From contig JAWHQI010000005.1 of NCBI GenBank assembly GCA_033032865.1, positions 13,602,001 to 13,666,000 on the forward strand: a stretch of 64,000 nt of DNA, in the 5' to 3' direction. The translations under genes were made by a program, and so were the position numbers. This document shows positions 54,315 through 64,000 of the stretch, piece by piece (position 1 is the first letter of the stretch; every line of letters starts with the position of its first letter). Under the pieces are notes generated by a model. That model had not been told where the DNA came from and did no database searches. It saw only the letters and a program-made list of their open reading frames with translations. The stretch comes from Dactylorhiza incarnata. Its lineage: Eukaryota; Streptophyta; Magnoliopsida; Asparagales; Orchidaceae.

Positions 54315-55929
54315 TTTGATAATAACAAATTCATTAATTATAAATCAGAGCATTAATATATAAGCATGATGAAACTTACTTTTGTGTGTGAGAGTGATGA
54401 CTTAGGATAATTATCGATTTTAGCATTTAGAATTGCGCCCCCTAAATACATGCTCCCCCTAAGTGAATGCTCCCCTAATATGTAAGCTATCATCTTAATT
54501 ACGCATGTTAGTTTTTTTATTTTGATAGCATATTATATTTATCATGTTAGTTCTCCCCCTTTTGTTATTAGCAAAAGTGGGTAAGGAGACACCACTTAAA
54601 AGTTGATAATAAAATAAAGGCATGATCGAGCTTGTATAGAGAAGAAAATGATAAGGAGTTTTAGAATACTTTTCATTGAAATAGATCAGAGTTTGAGTAT
54701 CACAATATTTTCATAAATCAGAGTTTGTAGCATAAACAAATACAAGGTAAATGTAAAGTTGCGGAAGACTTAAAAAATACAATCAAACATCTTTTGTAAG
54801 ACATGATGATTCATAACAGATATATGAGTTCAATTTATAAAGAAGATGTTTTGTAAATCATTGTTCAAGTAAAATCTTTAAATTTAATAATAAAGTAACC
54901 AAGCATGAAATAATGTTTTCAAGAAGAGAGTACTACAATGTTATGTTAATTCACAATTTCAAAACATACTAAACATTGTAGAAAGTATGCTAGGTTATCT
55001 ATTGCATTTCATAAATAAAGAGTAGTATAGAATTTGCATTAGGATCCAATACTCATGAGAAGAAGTGATATGGAAGATAATGATGTGCTCATAAGTGAAT
55101 TTTTGAGTAGAGTAAACAAATGTTTTAATCAAAATACAAGAAATATGTCAAGTAAAGAGCACAAGAAAACTCAAATAATTTTACTTCCACACACTTTAAT
55201 GCACAAACAAAATATACAACTACCAAGGTGCTTTGCACACACAATGCTCATTAAGACTTATCAGGGTGCAAAGTAGTGCTTGGGGGATCAAATATTTTAT
55301 TTTAATATGGAAACTCGTGATCTGGTGTACTTTAAGAGTAAGTAGTTTTTATTTGAAAGAAAGATTTGATTTGCACAAGATACTTTACTATTCTTTCCAA
55401 GGTGCTCAACCTCACAACGCTTATTAAGACTTATCAGGAGGTTCAAGTAGTACTTGGTGGAGTTATCTTTGTCACTTTATTTTATGATTTTTGTTTTGTA
55501 CAAAATTCTCCGAATACACTTGTTTTGCAAACCAATATAATTTATGAAAAACATAACCACTTTTCTTAACTTTTAAAAGTGCAAATAAAGGAGTGTAGGT
55601 AAGATACTTGTGCAATTTTAATTCATTGTACTAATACACAACATACATAAATATTCTTAGATTATACACATATGTAGACAATGCCAAAATAAGTGAGTGA
55701 ATAAAGATCATTATCAAACATAAATCATTTACTCGTACTTAGAGGCATGCTAAGCTTAGTTCTACATAACTCTTAAAAGGTACTTGATGCATATATGAAT
55801 AGATATATCAGGGCATGATGAAAACAATGTTCAAGGTAGTTTGAAAAGATAAATTGTAACATTATAGAAGTTCTAAATAATAAATTAAATCATGCTTGAT
55901 TTTCATAGGAAAATCGATACAGTTTTTTT

Positions 55930-56215
55930 GTTTTGATAGTTTTAATGTTTTATATTTTTGTATTTTATTTTTGGATAACAAATAGACTTTAAACAAAAAG
56001 GCAAAACATAATTTTTGTAATTTTGCTTTTGTATTTTTGTATTTGATTTTTGGATAAAAAAATAGACTTTAAACAAAAAGGCAAAACATATTTTTTGTAA
56101 TTTTGCTTTTGTATTTTTGTATTTGATTTTTGCATAAAAATAGAATTTAAACAAAAAGGGAAAACATATTTTTTTTGTAATTTGGCTTTTTAATTTTTGT
56201 ATTTGATTTTTCAAA
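55930..56215. repeat. ~79-bp tandem repeat in E9 3' noncoding region
   Basis: Landmark aatagactttaaacaaaaag at 55981 and 56061, and variant aatagaatttaaac at 56139; units contain ttttgtatttgatttttgga. About 3.5 copies, recent because the units are nearly identical. The open minus-strand frame across it is repeat-derived, not a gene. Confidence 0.9.
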
Positions 56216-56482
56216 AATGAACTATAATCAGCAGTGCAAGAAGAAATAGTATATATAGATTAATATATTTTTAAGAAATTTTCAAAATTTTAAAAATATA
56301 GAAAAATGAATAAGTACGCTAGCGCCGGCGTTAGCGCTAGCGCGGGAAACAGTACACGATTTTGAAATTTTTAATTGTTGATCTTGATTAAGTGTCCCAA
56401 TAGATGTTTTATGCTGAAATTTCAGAATTGTAGGAGATGTTTTCGATGGTTAAAATTACAAAATTGCGTGTGCGAATGTGTT

Positions 56483-59400
56483 TTAACACGAAAGATCTAG
56501 GACACCTAACTCAAGTCGTAATAATCGAAATATTGCATCAGGAAGAGGTTTAGTAAATATGTCAGCGAGTTGAGAGTCTGTGCCTATGAAACTTACTTTT
56601 ACATGCTCTTTCTTAATGTGAACCCTAATGAAATGCTGATGAACATCGATGTGTTTGGATCTAGAGTGTTGTACGGGATTATATGTGAGGTCAATGGCGC
56701 TTTTGTTGTCACATTTAAGATCAATGTTTTTGAGATGAAATCCAAAATCCTCTAGTGTTTGGCTCATCCATAACGCTTGTGCACAACAACTACCAAGTGC
56801 AATATATTCGGCCTCCGTGGTGGAGAGTGCAACCGAAGATTGTTTCCTACTAGACCAAGCTACTAAAGAGGGTCCTAGAAAGTGAGAAGTACCGCTAGTG
56901 CTTTTTCGATCTAGTGAACAACCGGCGTAGTCCAAATCGGAATAGCCGTGGAGTGTGAATGAATCATTGTGTGGGTACCATAATCCTAATTTTGATGACC
57001 CTAATAGATAACGAAAATACGTTTTACCGCTTTTAAATGAGATTCTTTTGGATTCGCTTAAAAGCGAGCACATAAACATATGACAAACATTATATCTGGT
57101 CTAGATGCACTTAAGTAAAGAAGAGATCTTATCATTCCTCTATATAACGTTTGATCAATGGAAATTCCAGATTCATCTTTTACTAGTTTTAAAGAAGCAC
57201 TCATAGGAGTAGAAGCTTGTTTAAGATTTTCAAATCCAAATCGTTTAAGCATATCGTGAACATATTTTGTTTGGCAAATAAAGATACAATCAATTCGTTG
57301 TGAGATTTGAAAACTAATAAAATATGATAGTTCTCCTACAAGACTCATTTCAAATTCATTTTTCAGTACTAAGACGACTTCATTACACAACTCTTCATTA
57401 GTGGCTCCAAAAATGATATCATCAACATTTATTTGTAAAATAATTAGATCGTTATTATTATTCTTAATGAAGAGTGTGTTGTCGGCACTTCCCATAACAT
57501 AACCGTGCTTTAACAAAAACGATGTAAGTCGATCATATCATGCACGGGGCGCTTGTTTTAAACCATAAAGCGCTTCCTCTAATTTGTAAACATGATTAGG
57601 AAATTTTTCATTTATGAAACCGGGGGGTTGTTCTACATAAACTTCTTCTTTTATAAAACCGTTTAAAAAGGCACTTTTGACATCCATTTGAAATAATTTT
57701 ATTCTTGTAAAACTCGCAAATGCTAAAAATATTCTTATAGATTCTAAGCGAGCAACGGGTGCAAAAGTTTCTTCAAAATCTACCCCCTCGATTTGAGAAT
57801 AACCTTGAGCAACTAAGCGTGCATTATTTCTTATAATCCTAGATTCACCATCTAATTTATTTTTAAAGATCCATTTTATGCCGATAATTGGATGATTAGA
57901 TGGTCTATCTACTAGATTCCAAACTTTATTTCTTTCAAATTGACCTAACTCTTCATTCATAGCCAAAAACCAAAATTCGTCATTTAAAGCGGTGGAAACA
58001 TTTTTAGGTTCGATTTCGAAAACAAAGCAAATATTTGAAAACGTTTCATGAAGAGAGGATCGAGTTCTTACCCCAGTATGAGGTTCCCCAATGACTAGCT
58101 CTTTTGGATGATTTTTTGAGAAGTTCAAAACTCTTGGAGGTACATATTCATCTTCCTTGGACTTCTCCTCCTCTTCTTTGGAAGGTTCCTCTTCGTCGTG
58201 CTCCAAAGATGGCAAAGGTTCATCATTTGTAACTGTAGGAAGCTTCTCTGCTCATGGAATAAACTCATCAAATTTAACATTAATAGACTCTTCAACCTTA
58301 CTCGATCTTTTGTTAAATATTCTATAGGCTTTACTGGTTGAAGAATATCCAAGAAATATTCCTTCATCACATTTCTCATCAAATTTTCCTAAAGAATCTT
58401 TTGTATTAAGAATAAAACATTTACATCCAAATACTTTAAAATATGATACGTTAGGTTTCTTTTGATAATATAGTTCATACGGTGTGAGAATTTATGATGG
58501 GCGAAGCATGACTCTATTCATTACATAGCATGATGTGCTTACCGCTTCAGCCCAAAAAGACTTAGGTAATTTATATTCAGATAACATGGTGCGTGCTAGT
58601 TCTTGGATTGTCCTATTTTTCCGTTCAACAACACCATTTTGTTGAGGTGTGCGTGGAGCGGAGAACTCATGCTTAATACCTAACATTTCACAAAAAGATT
58701 TAAAATTTTCATTTTCAAATTCACCTCCATGATCTGAGCGAATGCATTTATCTTAAATCTAGTTCATTTTGAATACGAGTACATAATTTTGAGAATTCGC
58801 AAAATGCATCAGATTTGGAAGAGAGAAATAAAGTCCAGCAATATCTTGAGAAATCATCTATTATAACGAAAGTGTATATTCTACCACCAAGACTTGTGGT
58901 GTTAACGGGACCAAAGAGATCCATATGAATTAATTGCAATGGTTTTGAAGTAGAAATTTTGTTTTTGCTTTTAAAAGATGATTTTGTAAATTTACCTTTT
59001 TGACATGGAGAACATAGTGAAGATAAATTTCCATTCAACTTAGGCAATCCTCTAATCAATTCCCTTTTAGCTAGTTTTAAAATGAGCTTTGTACTAGCGT
59101 GACCTAAACGTCTATGCCATATTTCTAATTCATCATTTTTGGTTATAAAGCATTTCATAGATGATTTGGAAATATCATGAAATGAAACTATGTAAACATT
59201 GTGAATTCTAGGTGCAGTTAGTAACACATCTTTTGTTTTAGGATTAACTATTTTGCAAAGATTAGTGGATGATTCAAATAATACGTCTAATCCTTTATCA
59301 CACAGTTGACTTATAGATATTAAGTTATGTTTTAATCCTTTTACATAAAGAACATTTAAGATAAGAAAGGATTCGTTACCCACTCTACCTACTCCCATGA

Positions 59401-59518
59401 TCCTTCCTTTACCGTTATCACCAAACATTACGATCCCTCCTTTCTTCTTTTCTAGGCTAAGGAATTTTGCTTTGTTGCCCGTCATGTGCTTGGAGCAGCC
59501 TGAGTCCAAGTACCACAC
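56483..59518 (-). pseudogene. E9 pol: protease, integrase, RT, RNase H
   Basis: Protease WYLDSGCSKHMTGNKAKF at 59518, directly continuous with integrase finger WHRRLGHASTKLILKL ... CSPCQKGKF and core HMDLFGPVNTTSLGG. Stop near 58748. Then KHEFSAPRTPQQNGVVERKN, SFWAEAVSTSCYVMNRV, and stops near 58492 and 58255. [42 protein letters not shown], stop near 57538; catalytic box reads INVDDIIFG, N in place of Y before VDD. RNase H: YSDLDYAGCSLDRKSTSG, STTEAEYIALGSCCAQ, LKCDNKSAIDL, ADIFTKPLPD, stop at 56483. About five breaks. Confidence 0.9.
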
Positions 59519-59736
59519 GTCCTCTGTTTCCTTAGCCTTCCTACAAATCTAGAGAGAAGATGAGAGTAAAGATCCAGATAACCAAGAGGTTCCACCCATA
59601 GAGTAAGTGGATTTCTTAGGTACCCAGATTTGTTTTAACGATCATTGCTTTATATTCCTGCAAGAGCTAGACATGTGTCCAAACTTAAGACAATTAGCAC
59701 ACGAAATAAAGGGGGTTGAGACCCTTTTCTGAGTTT

Positions 59737-61474
59737 CTACGTTGCTCTTGCTGGATAATGTTTGAACATTAGAAAAAACATAAGATTTTTAATAGTTGAG
59801 CTACCGCCGACGTTAGTGGCTAACGCTAGGTGGTAGGGTTCACTTTTATATCCGACCCCAAAGTTTCCAGAACCATAGCATTGGTTTCCCAAAATCATAT
59901 CCAGGGATTTTTGATCAATCCCGAATTTTTTTATGGCTATATTGAGGTCATGATTTTGTTTTGAAAGAAATGTATTTTCTTGTACAATCATAACACATAT
60001 ATTTTCAAATCCTTGTTTGTTATTTTCAATTAGTAAAAGAGAGGTTTTTAGTTTTCTCTCTAAGTCCCCCTTTTCTTTTGCAATAGTTTTGTTTTGTGAG
60101 AGGGCCTTAGAAAGAGAAACTTCAAGTTCTTTTGTCTTAAATAAAGAGTGCTCACACTCTTGACATGAAACCTTTCTCTTTTCAAGGGAAATCTATTTTT
60201 TGTGAGCTTATGAGTTTCTTTGATAATAGATTCATTTTCACGATTTAATATAATATTATCCTTTATACTTTGATCATAGGATTTGAAAGTTAGAACAAAT
60301 TCATCATAGAGGTCTTCGAAAGTAGGAGGAGTTACCTCAGAGTCGCTAAGGACACTGGTGTCGTCATCATTGCTTGTTGCCATTAAGCATAAGTTTGCTT
60401 CCTCCTCGCTACTTGACTCAGACACATTTGACACTTCAGAGGAAGAATCATCCCAAGTTGCGGCTTTTAGTACTTTCTTTTTCTCTTTTGCTTTGTATTG
60501 TTCTTTTTGCTCCTTTTGATACTTTGGGCACTGGCTCCGAATATGCCAGGTCTTTCTGCAGTGGTAGCATTCTGGTGGTGGTATTTCTTCTTCATCTTCG
60601 CTTCCTTTTTCTTTCCTTGATGAAGAGGAAGATCCCTTACGTCGAGTATCCTTTTGGAAGTATTTTTGGAATGTGTTCCTTCTTTCCAGATTCCTGATGA
60701 ACTTTCTGAAGTTCTTCACCAGGAGACCTTCTTCATCTTCATCACCATCTTTGATGCTCTCCTTCTTTGATTTTAGTGCTAGCGCCTTTTTCTTTGGCTC
60801 TTTGTTGTATTCATCGTGTTGAATCTGGAGTTCTACCTCATGGGTTTTGAGATTCCCATAAGGTTCTCGATCTATAGCGTTCTTAAGTTGTGCGACTCCG
60901 AGATGGCTGTCACCTTTGGATTGAACCTTGGAGGTAAGGAGCGAAGAATTTTCATCACTAAGTCCCCGTCTGAGTAGGTCTTTCCAAGTGCCTTTGAAGC
61001 GTTGACTATCTTGGTGAAGCGAGTGTACACCGAGTTTATGTCCTCTTCGGTATCCATCCTGAATTTTTCATATTCAGATTCCAGTTGGAATAGCTTTGCA
61101 TCTTTCACCTGCGATGTACCTTCATGAGTAACTTCCAATTGATTCCAAATATCATAAGCAGTTATGGATGCAGAAATTCTATTAAACTCAGTCCTATTTA
61201 AGGCGCAATATAAAGCGTTCATTGCTTTAGCATTATTTTTACACCTTAGTTTATCATTACCATCCCATTTATCTTTAGGTTTTAGTAATGTCGCCTCTCC
61301 CACTAAAGTTGTAGGAGCAGAGTACCGAACTTCTACCATGTTCCATACTTCTACATCCATGGTCATAAGAAAACACATCATTCAATTTTTCCAGTAGTTC
61401 AAATCTGACCCAGTAAAGAGAGGTGGTCGACTAACCCCTTGACCCTCCGCAAAAGCGAGATCATGAGACACCAT
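59737..61474 (-). pseudogene. E9 gag
   Basis: ATG complementary to 61472-61474, just after the PBS; first block PPLFTGSDLNYWKN, then stop TGA near 61383. The capsid region continues (MTMDVEVWNMVEV, AYDIWNQLEVTHEGTSQVKD, FQLESEYEKFRMDTEEDINS) to a 1-base frameshift near 60885. A lysine-rich segment and knuckle CYHCRKTWHIRSQC (about 60560) follow, with ligands intact although G is replaced by W. Acidic serine tail (SSSEVSNVSESSSEEE) and coiled-coil-like remnants lie at 60200-59737. Sirevirus-style long gag. Confidence 0.83.
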
Positions 61475-61506
61475 TATTCCCGGTTGTTAAGCTGATTGGA
61501 ATACAA

Positions 61507-61522
61507 CCTGGCTCTAATACCA
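61507..61522 (-). other. E9 primer-binding site, tRNA-Met type
   Basis: The minus strand reads TGGTATTAGAGCCAGG, one mismatch (T for C) to the canonical tggtatcagagc, two bases from the 5' LTR. Confidence 0.88.
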
Positions 61523-61524
61523 CT

Positions 61525-62733
61525 TGTTGGATCAGTAGGCGCCCTTAGAGGGGGGGGGGGGGGGGTGAATAAGGGTTTTCACAAAACTTATTTTATATTT
61601 TGAAAAGCTTTGAAATAATGCGAGATTGAGACAATAAGAAGTCAAGTAAAACAATAAAGTAGAGACATGCTTTATTAATATCAAATAAGGTTTTACAAAA
61701 GTTGATTTCAATAACGCTAGAAATCGGTGGCGATGAATAATAGACTCTTTTTGTTATCTATCCCGACTCGCATCCCCACGAACCTGTGGCCCTAGCCTAT
61801 CCTCCCCGGATACGGCCTCAAGCCGCTCTAGCCAACCCTTCCCCGGATATGGCCTCGAGCACCCCCTAGACCTATCCTAGATCTAGTCGCCAAAACGAGA
61901 CGAGTTTCCTCCCAAAGTCCTACCCAGACCTAGTCGCCAACACGAGGCGATTTCACTAACCGTTTACAAGAAATAAGAAATGAAAATAAATAAAAACTCC
62001 CTCTTGATGAACTTCTGAAGTTGGAGACGAAGATCCGTTGTAGAATAAGCGTTGTAGAAGCGGACTTCGTTTGGATCTGGCGTGATGAGATTCTCCTTCA
62101 GAAGTTTGCAGAACTTTGGTAGTACATCAACTTTCGGCCAAGGTAGCCTCTGGAATTCTCGCACTCAATCTCTCTCTCTCTCTCTCTGATCTCTCTCTGA
62201 ACTGAGAGAAGAGGGGTCCATTTTATAGCCACAGCGCTAGCGCCTGCGCTAGTGGTACCACCCGCGCTATCCCATTTTAGGACATATTCTGCGTGGCAGA
62301 ATCTTCAATCGGAGGAAACTTTTCTCTCTTGCCTACTGTGCTCCGCGCTATCGCCTGCGCTATCGGATACCGCCAGGCGCTATCGGCTTCTATAAGTACT
62401 CCCGTAATTTGGGCTTAAGCATTCATTTCGTCGATCAAAATTTCGTCGAACGCAGCTAACATTTCGTTGAGCGAGATTTCGTCGAACACAGTGATGAGCA
62501 TTTCGTCGAGAGCAGCTTACAGTTCGTCGAACGACAGCTAGCGCCTGCGCTAGGACTACCGCCAGCGCTAGTAGGAGTGTTGGATTTGATGGCTCAACTT
62601 TGGGGGCAACCTTCTTATGTAATCCTTGAGTCAAGTGGACTTTGTTATCCTGCACACTTAAACACACAAGATCAAATACACATATGATTTGTTATTCTCA
62701 AACCAAGGAGATGCGGAAGACCATGTTCCAACA
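61525..62733 (-). repeat. E9 5' LTR
   Basis: Plus-strand ends tgttggatcagtagg and atgttccaaca. G16 run at 61550-61565, TATA box 62219-62228, palindromes 62230-62560. Followed by TSD AAAAC. Confidence 0.94.
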
Positions 62734-62739
62734 AAAACA

Positions 62740-64000
62740 TGACGCGCAAATCTAGCACACCGATAATGGCGGTAGCGAGACTACGACACGAAATGGCAGT
62801 GTACCGATCGCTCAAGTAATATTAAATGTGGGATTGAATCCCCAAGTATTGATTTCGAAGGAACACAGTAAGGTGGAGTTATCTATCGAGAAAGGACTTG
62901 AGATTGAAGTCCTTTAGGTTGGATGGATTGTGGAAACTGGGTGAATTGGATTGTGGAAAATAAAATAAAACAACTACTTAACTACTCCTATGCAGGCCTT
63001 GAGCGCACTGCTTCGCTAGGCAGGATGGAAACTACGTAGGCCTTGAATGCACTACTTCGCAAGGGCGGATGGACGAGTAGGCAAGCAGATGGAGTGGTAA
63101 GTGCGGAATCAAACTGTTTAGGCCTTGAGCGCACTGCTTCGTGAGGCAAATGGATTACACGGGCCGCTAAGCCATGCTTCACTAGGTGGATGTAAGAGTA
63201 GGCATACGGAATGGGAGAGTAGGCTAGCGGAATGAAGTGGAGGGTGGAGTGGATTTGGTGGCGCACCTCATTCACACATATAAACAAGTTAATTTCATAA
63301 AAATGAAATAGACATTACAAACCATGGTTTATAGTGCACATCATCAAAATATAAGAAATCTAGCTTATACAATCATCAAAATAAAAGGGGAGAAAGCAAG
63401 GAATCGACCAAATCCGAAGCCTTGTTGAAGATTCACGGTTGGAATCGCTGGGTTATCAATCCGCGTCTAAGCTCGGTCCTCAACTGCGTCCGGGGTAGAG
63501 AAGGCTGTCACTACCTTCCAATGGCCCGTCTTCTTCGTGTCACGATCCGTCCGCATGACCAAGATTCCTTCTCCTTAGATAATGGTGGATGTAGGGCTAG
63601 ATCCCTCTCCTTGGAGCTTGATGATGATGGAGGATGCGAAAAGGGGCGGAAAACTATGAAAATGGCAGAAAACGATGGATCAGAAGTGTCCCACGACCTA
63701 AAATCGCGCACATCTATGTATAGGCGGTGCGAAAATTAACAGTGTGCAAGGTCAGGCGTACGACCAGTGGTTATGCGCGAAGAAATTCCTCTGATCATGC
63801 GCGAGAAACCTGTTGCATAGTCCTGAACTACAAAAATAGCGCACGGTCAGTGGCACACGACCAGTGGTCATGCGCGGAGAAGGTCAGTGATCGTGCGAAG
63901 TTCTCTGTTTGGCAAGGGGAATTAACGCACGACCAGTGGTCGTGCGCCTGGGAAAACGCACGACCAATGGCTTTTCGGCCGAAAATCTCCCAGAACCAAT
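62740..64000 (-). repeat. E8 5' LTR (first 1261 bp in window)
   Basis: Starts tgacgcgcaaatctagc, matching 48487 onward. Palindromes at about 63750-63975 (for example gcacacgaccagtggtcatgcgc); TATA-like site near 63714-63723. Runs off the right edge; about 215 bp expected beyond, then TSD and the rest of E7. Confidence 0.93.

Larger units (their letters stand above)
54305..56482 (-). other. E9 3' noncoding region
   Basis: About 2.2 kb, AT-rich, no gene supported. Holds the PPT, tgctccccctaa words (54440-54475) resembling extra PPT copies, and two related 70-bp blocks (about 55205-55285 and 55400-55465) sharing cattaagacttatcagg. A ~79-bp tandem repeat lies at 55930-56215, and a palindromic gctagcgccggcgttagcgc cluster at 56314-56346 uses the LTR motif. 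Confidence 0.75.
53103..62733 (-). mobile_element. E9: full-length Sirevirus-like Ty1/copia retrotransposon (9631 bp)
   Basis: LTRs 53103-54304 (1202 bp) and 61525-62733 (1209 bp), TSD AAAAC, PBS, gag, PR-INT-RT-RH, long 3' noncoding region and PPT, in minus-strand order. LTR divergence about 5% by eye. The left LTR starts ta instead of tg (53103-53104), a mutation of the terminal dinucleotide. The C-run at the LTR end and the gag style place it near Sireviruses. Innermost level of the four-level nest. Confidence 0.93.
48487..64000 (-). mobile_element. E8: non-autonomous Athila-like LTR retrotransposon, interrupted by E9
   Basis: 3' LTR 48487-49963, PPT 49964-49976, 3.1 kb internal region, tRNA-Asp-type PBS 53080-53097, then E9 (53103-62733), then the 5' LTR from 62740 to beyond the window. 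The internal region has no protease, RT, RNase H or integrase. It has the same PBS and PPT, the same three PPT-like copies at the same spacing, and the same LTR palindrome as E2. LTRs differ by about 6-7% in the first 340 bp by eye, more than those of E9, which fits the nesting. Left target duplication would be ATAAG (48482-48486). Depends on E2-like relatives for enzymes (inference). Confidence 0.88.

Noticed and set aside
55055..55569. Three overlapping short plus-strand frames
   Set aside because: Located in the AT-rich 3' noncoding region of E9, antisense, no motifs, no shared codon bias.

Overview
The window comes from a plant nuclear genome, probably a dicot (the species cannot be read from it). 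It is almost entirely nested LTR retrotransposons. Diagnostic signs are primer-binding sites matching plant tRNA-Asp and tRNA-Met 3' ends, Athila-like, Tekay-like and Sirevirus-like polyproteins, and a spliced but broken transposon-type gene. I see no cellular gene, rRNA, tRNA gene, CRISPR array or prokaryotic signal. Nearly every reading frame is broken, so most coding entries are given as pseudogenes. Elements are called E1 to E9 here.

Layout. E1 (1-4398, minus) is the 5' part of an Athila-like Ty3/gypsy element: 5' LTR, tRNA-Asp PBS, gag and protease, running off the left edge into RT. At 4399-6228 and 16011-18838 lies an older GC-rich transposon-derived locus, including an intron-containing pseudogene and an 89-bp tandem repeat. 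It is split by E2 (6229-16005, minus), a nearly intact, young Athila-like element with 1508-bp LTRs and target-site duplication (TSD) GACCG. E3 (18839-23390, plus) is a 5'-truncated Ty1/copia element. E4 (23391 to at least 42785, minus) is a degenerate Tekay-like chromovirus. It is interrupted by E5 (26053-32630, plus, copia, TSD CATAT), E6 (32682-41701, plus, Sirevirus-like copia, TSD CATTA) and E7 (42786-48486, plus, Sirevirus-like copia). E7 is cut by E8 (48487 to beyond 64000, minus), a non-autonomous gypsy element related to E2. E8 is itself cut at its PBS/LTR junction by E9 (53103-62733, minus, Sirevirus-like copia, TSD AAAAC). The nest E4 > E7 > E8 > E9 is therefore four levels deep.

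Relations between the elements. E2 encodes gag, protease, RT, RNase H and integrase. E8 has no pol but shares with E2 the PBS, the PPT, a roughly 1.8-kb 3' noncoding region, LTR end sequence and the LTR palindrome. It looks like a passenger of the E2 family, and it carries its own acidic CCHC zinc-knuckle protein, a motif missing from E2 gag.

Two patterns recur across unrelated families. (1) LTRs carry arrays of short CpG-containing palindromes, a different word in each family, usually just upstream of a TATA box. (2) The polypurine tract / 3' LTR junction is framed by inverted repeats: long arms placing the PPT in the loop in four copia elements, and a hairpin on each side of the PPT in E2 and E8. 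These are the observations I would follow up first. All LTR divergences quoted are rough counts by eye.
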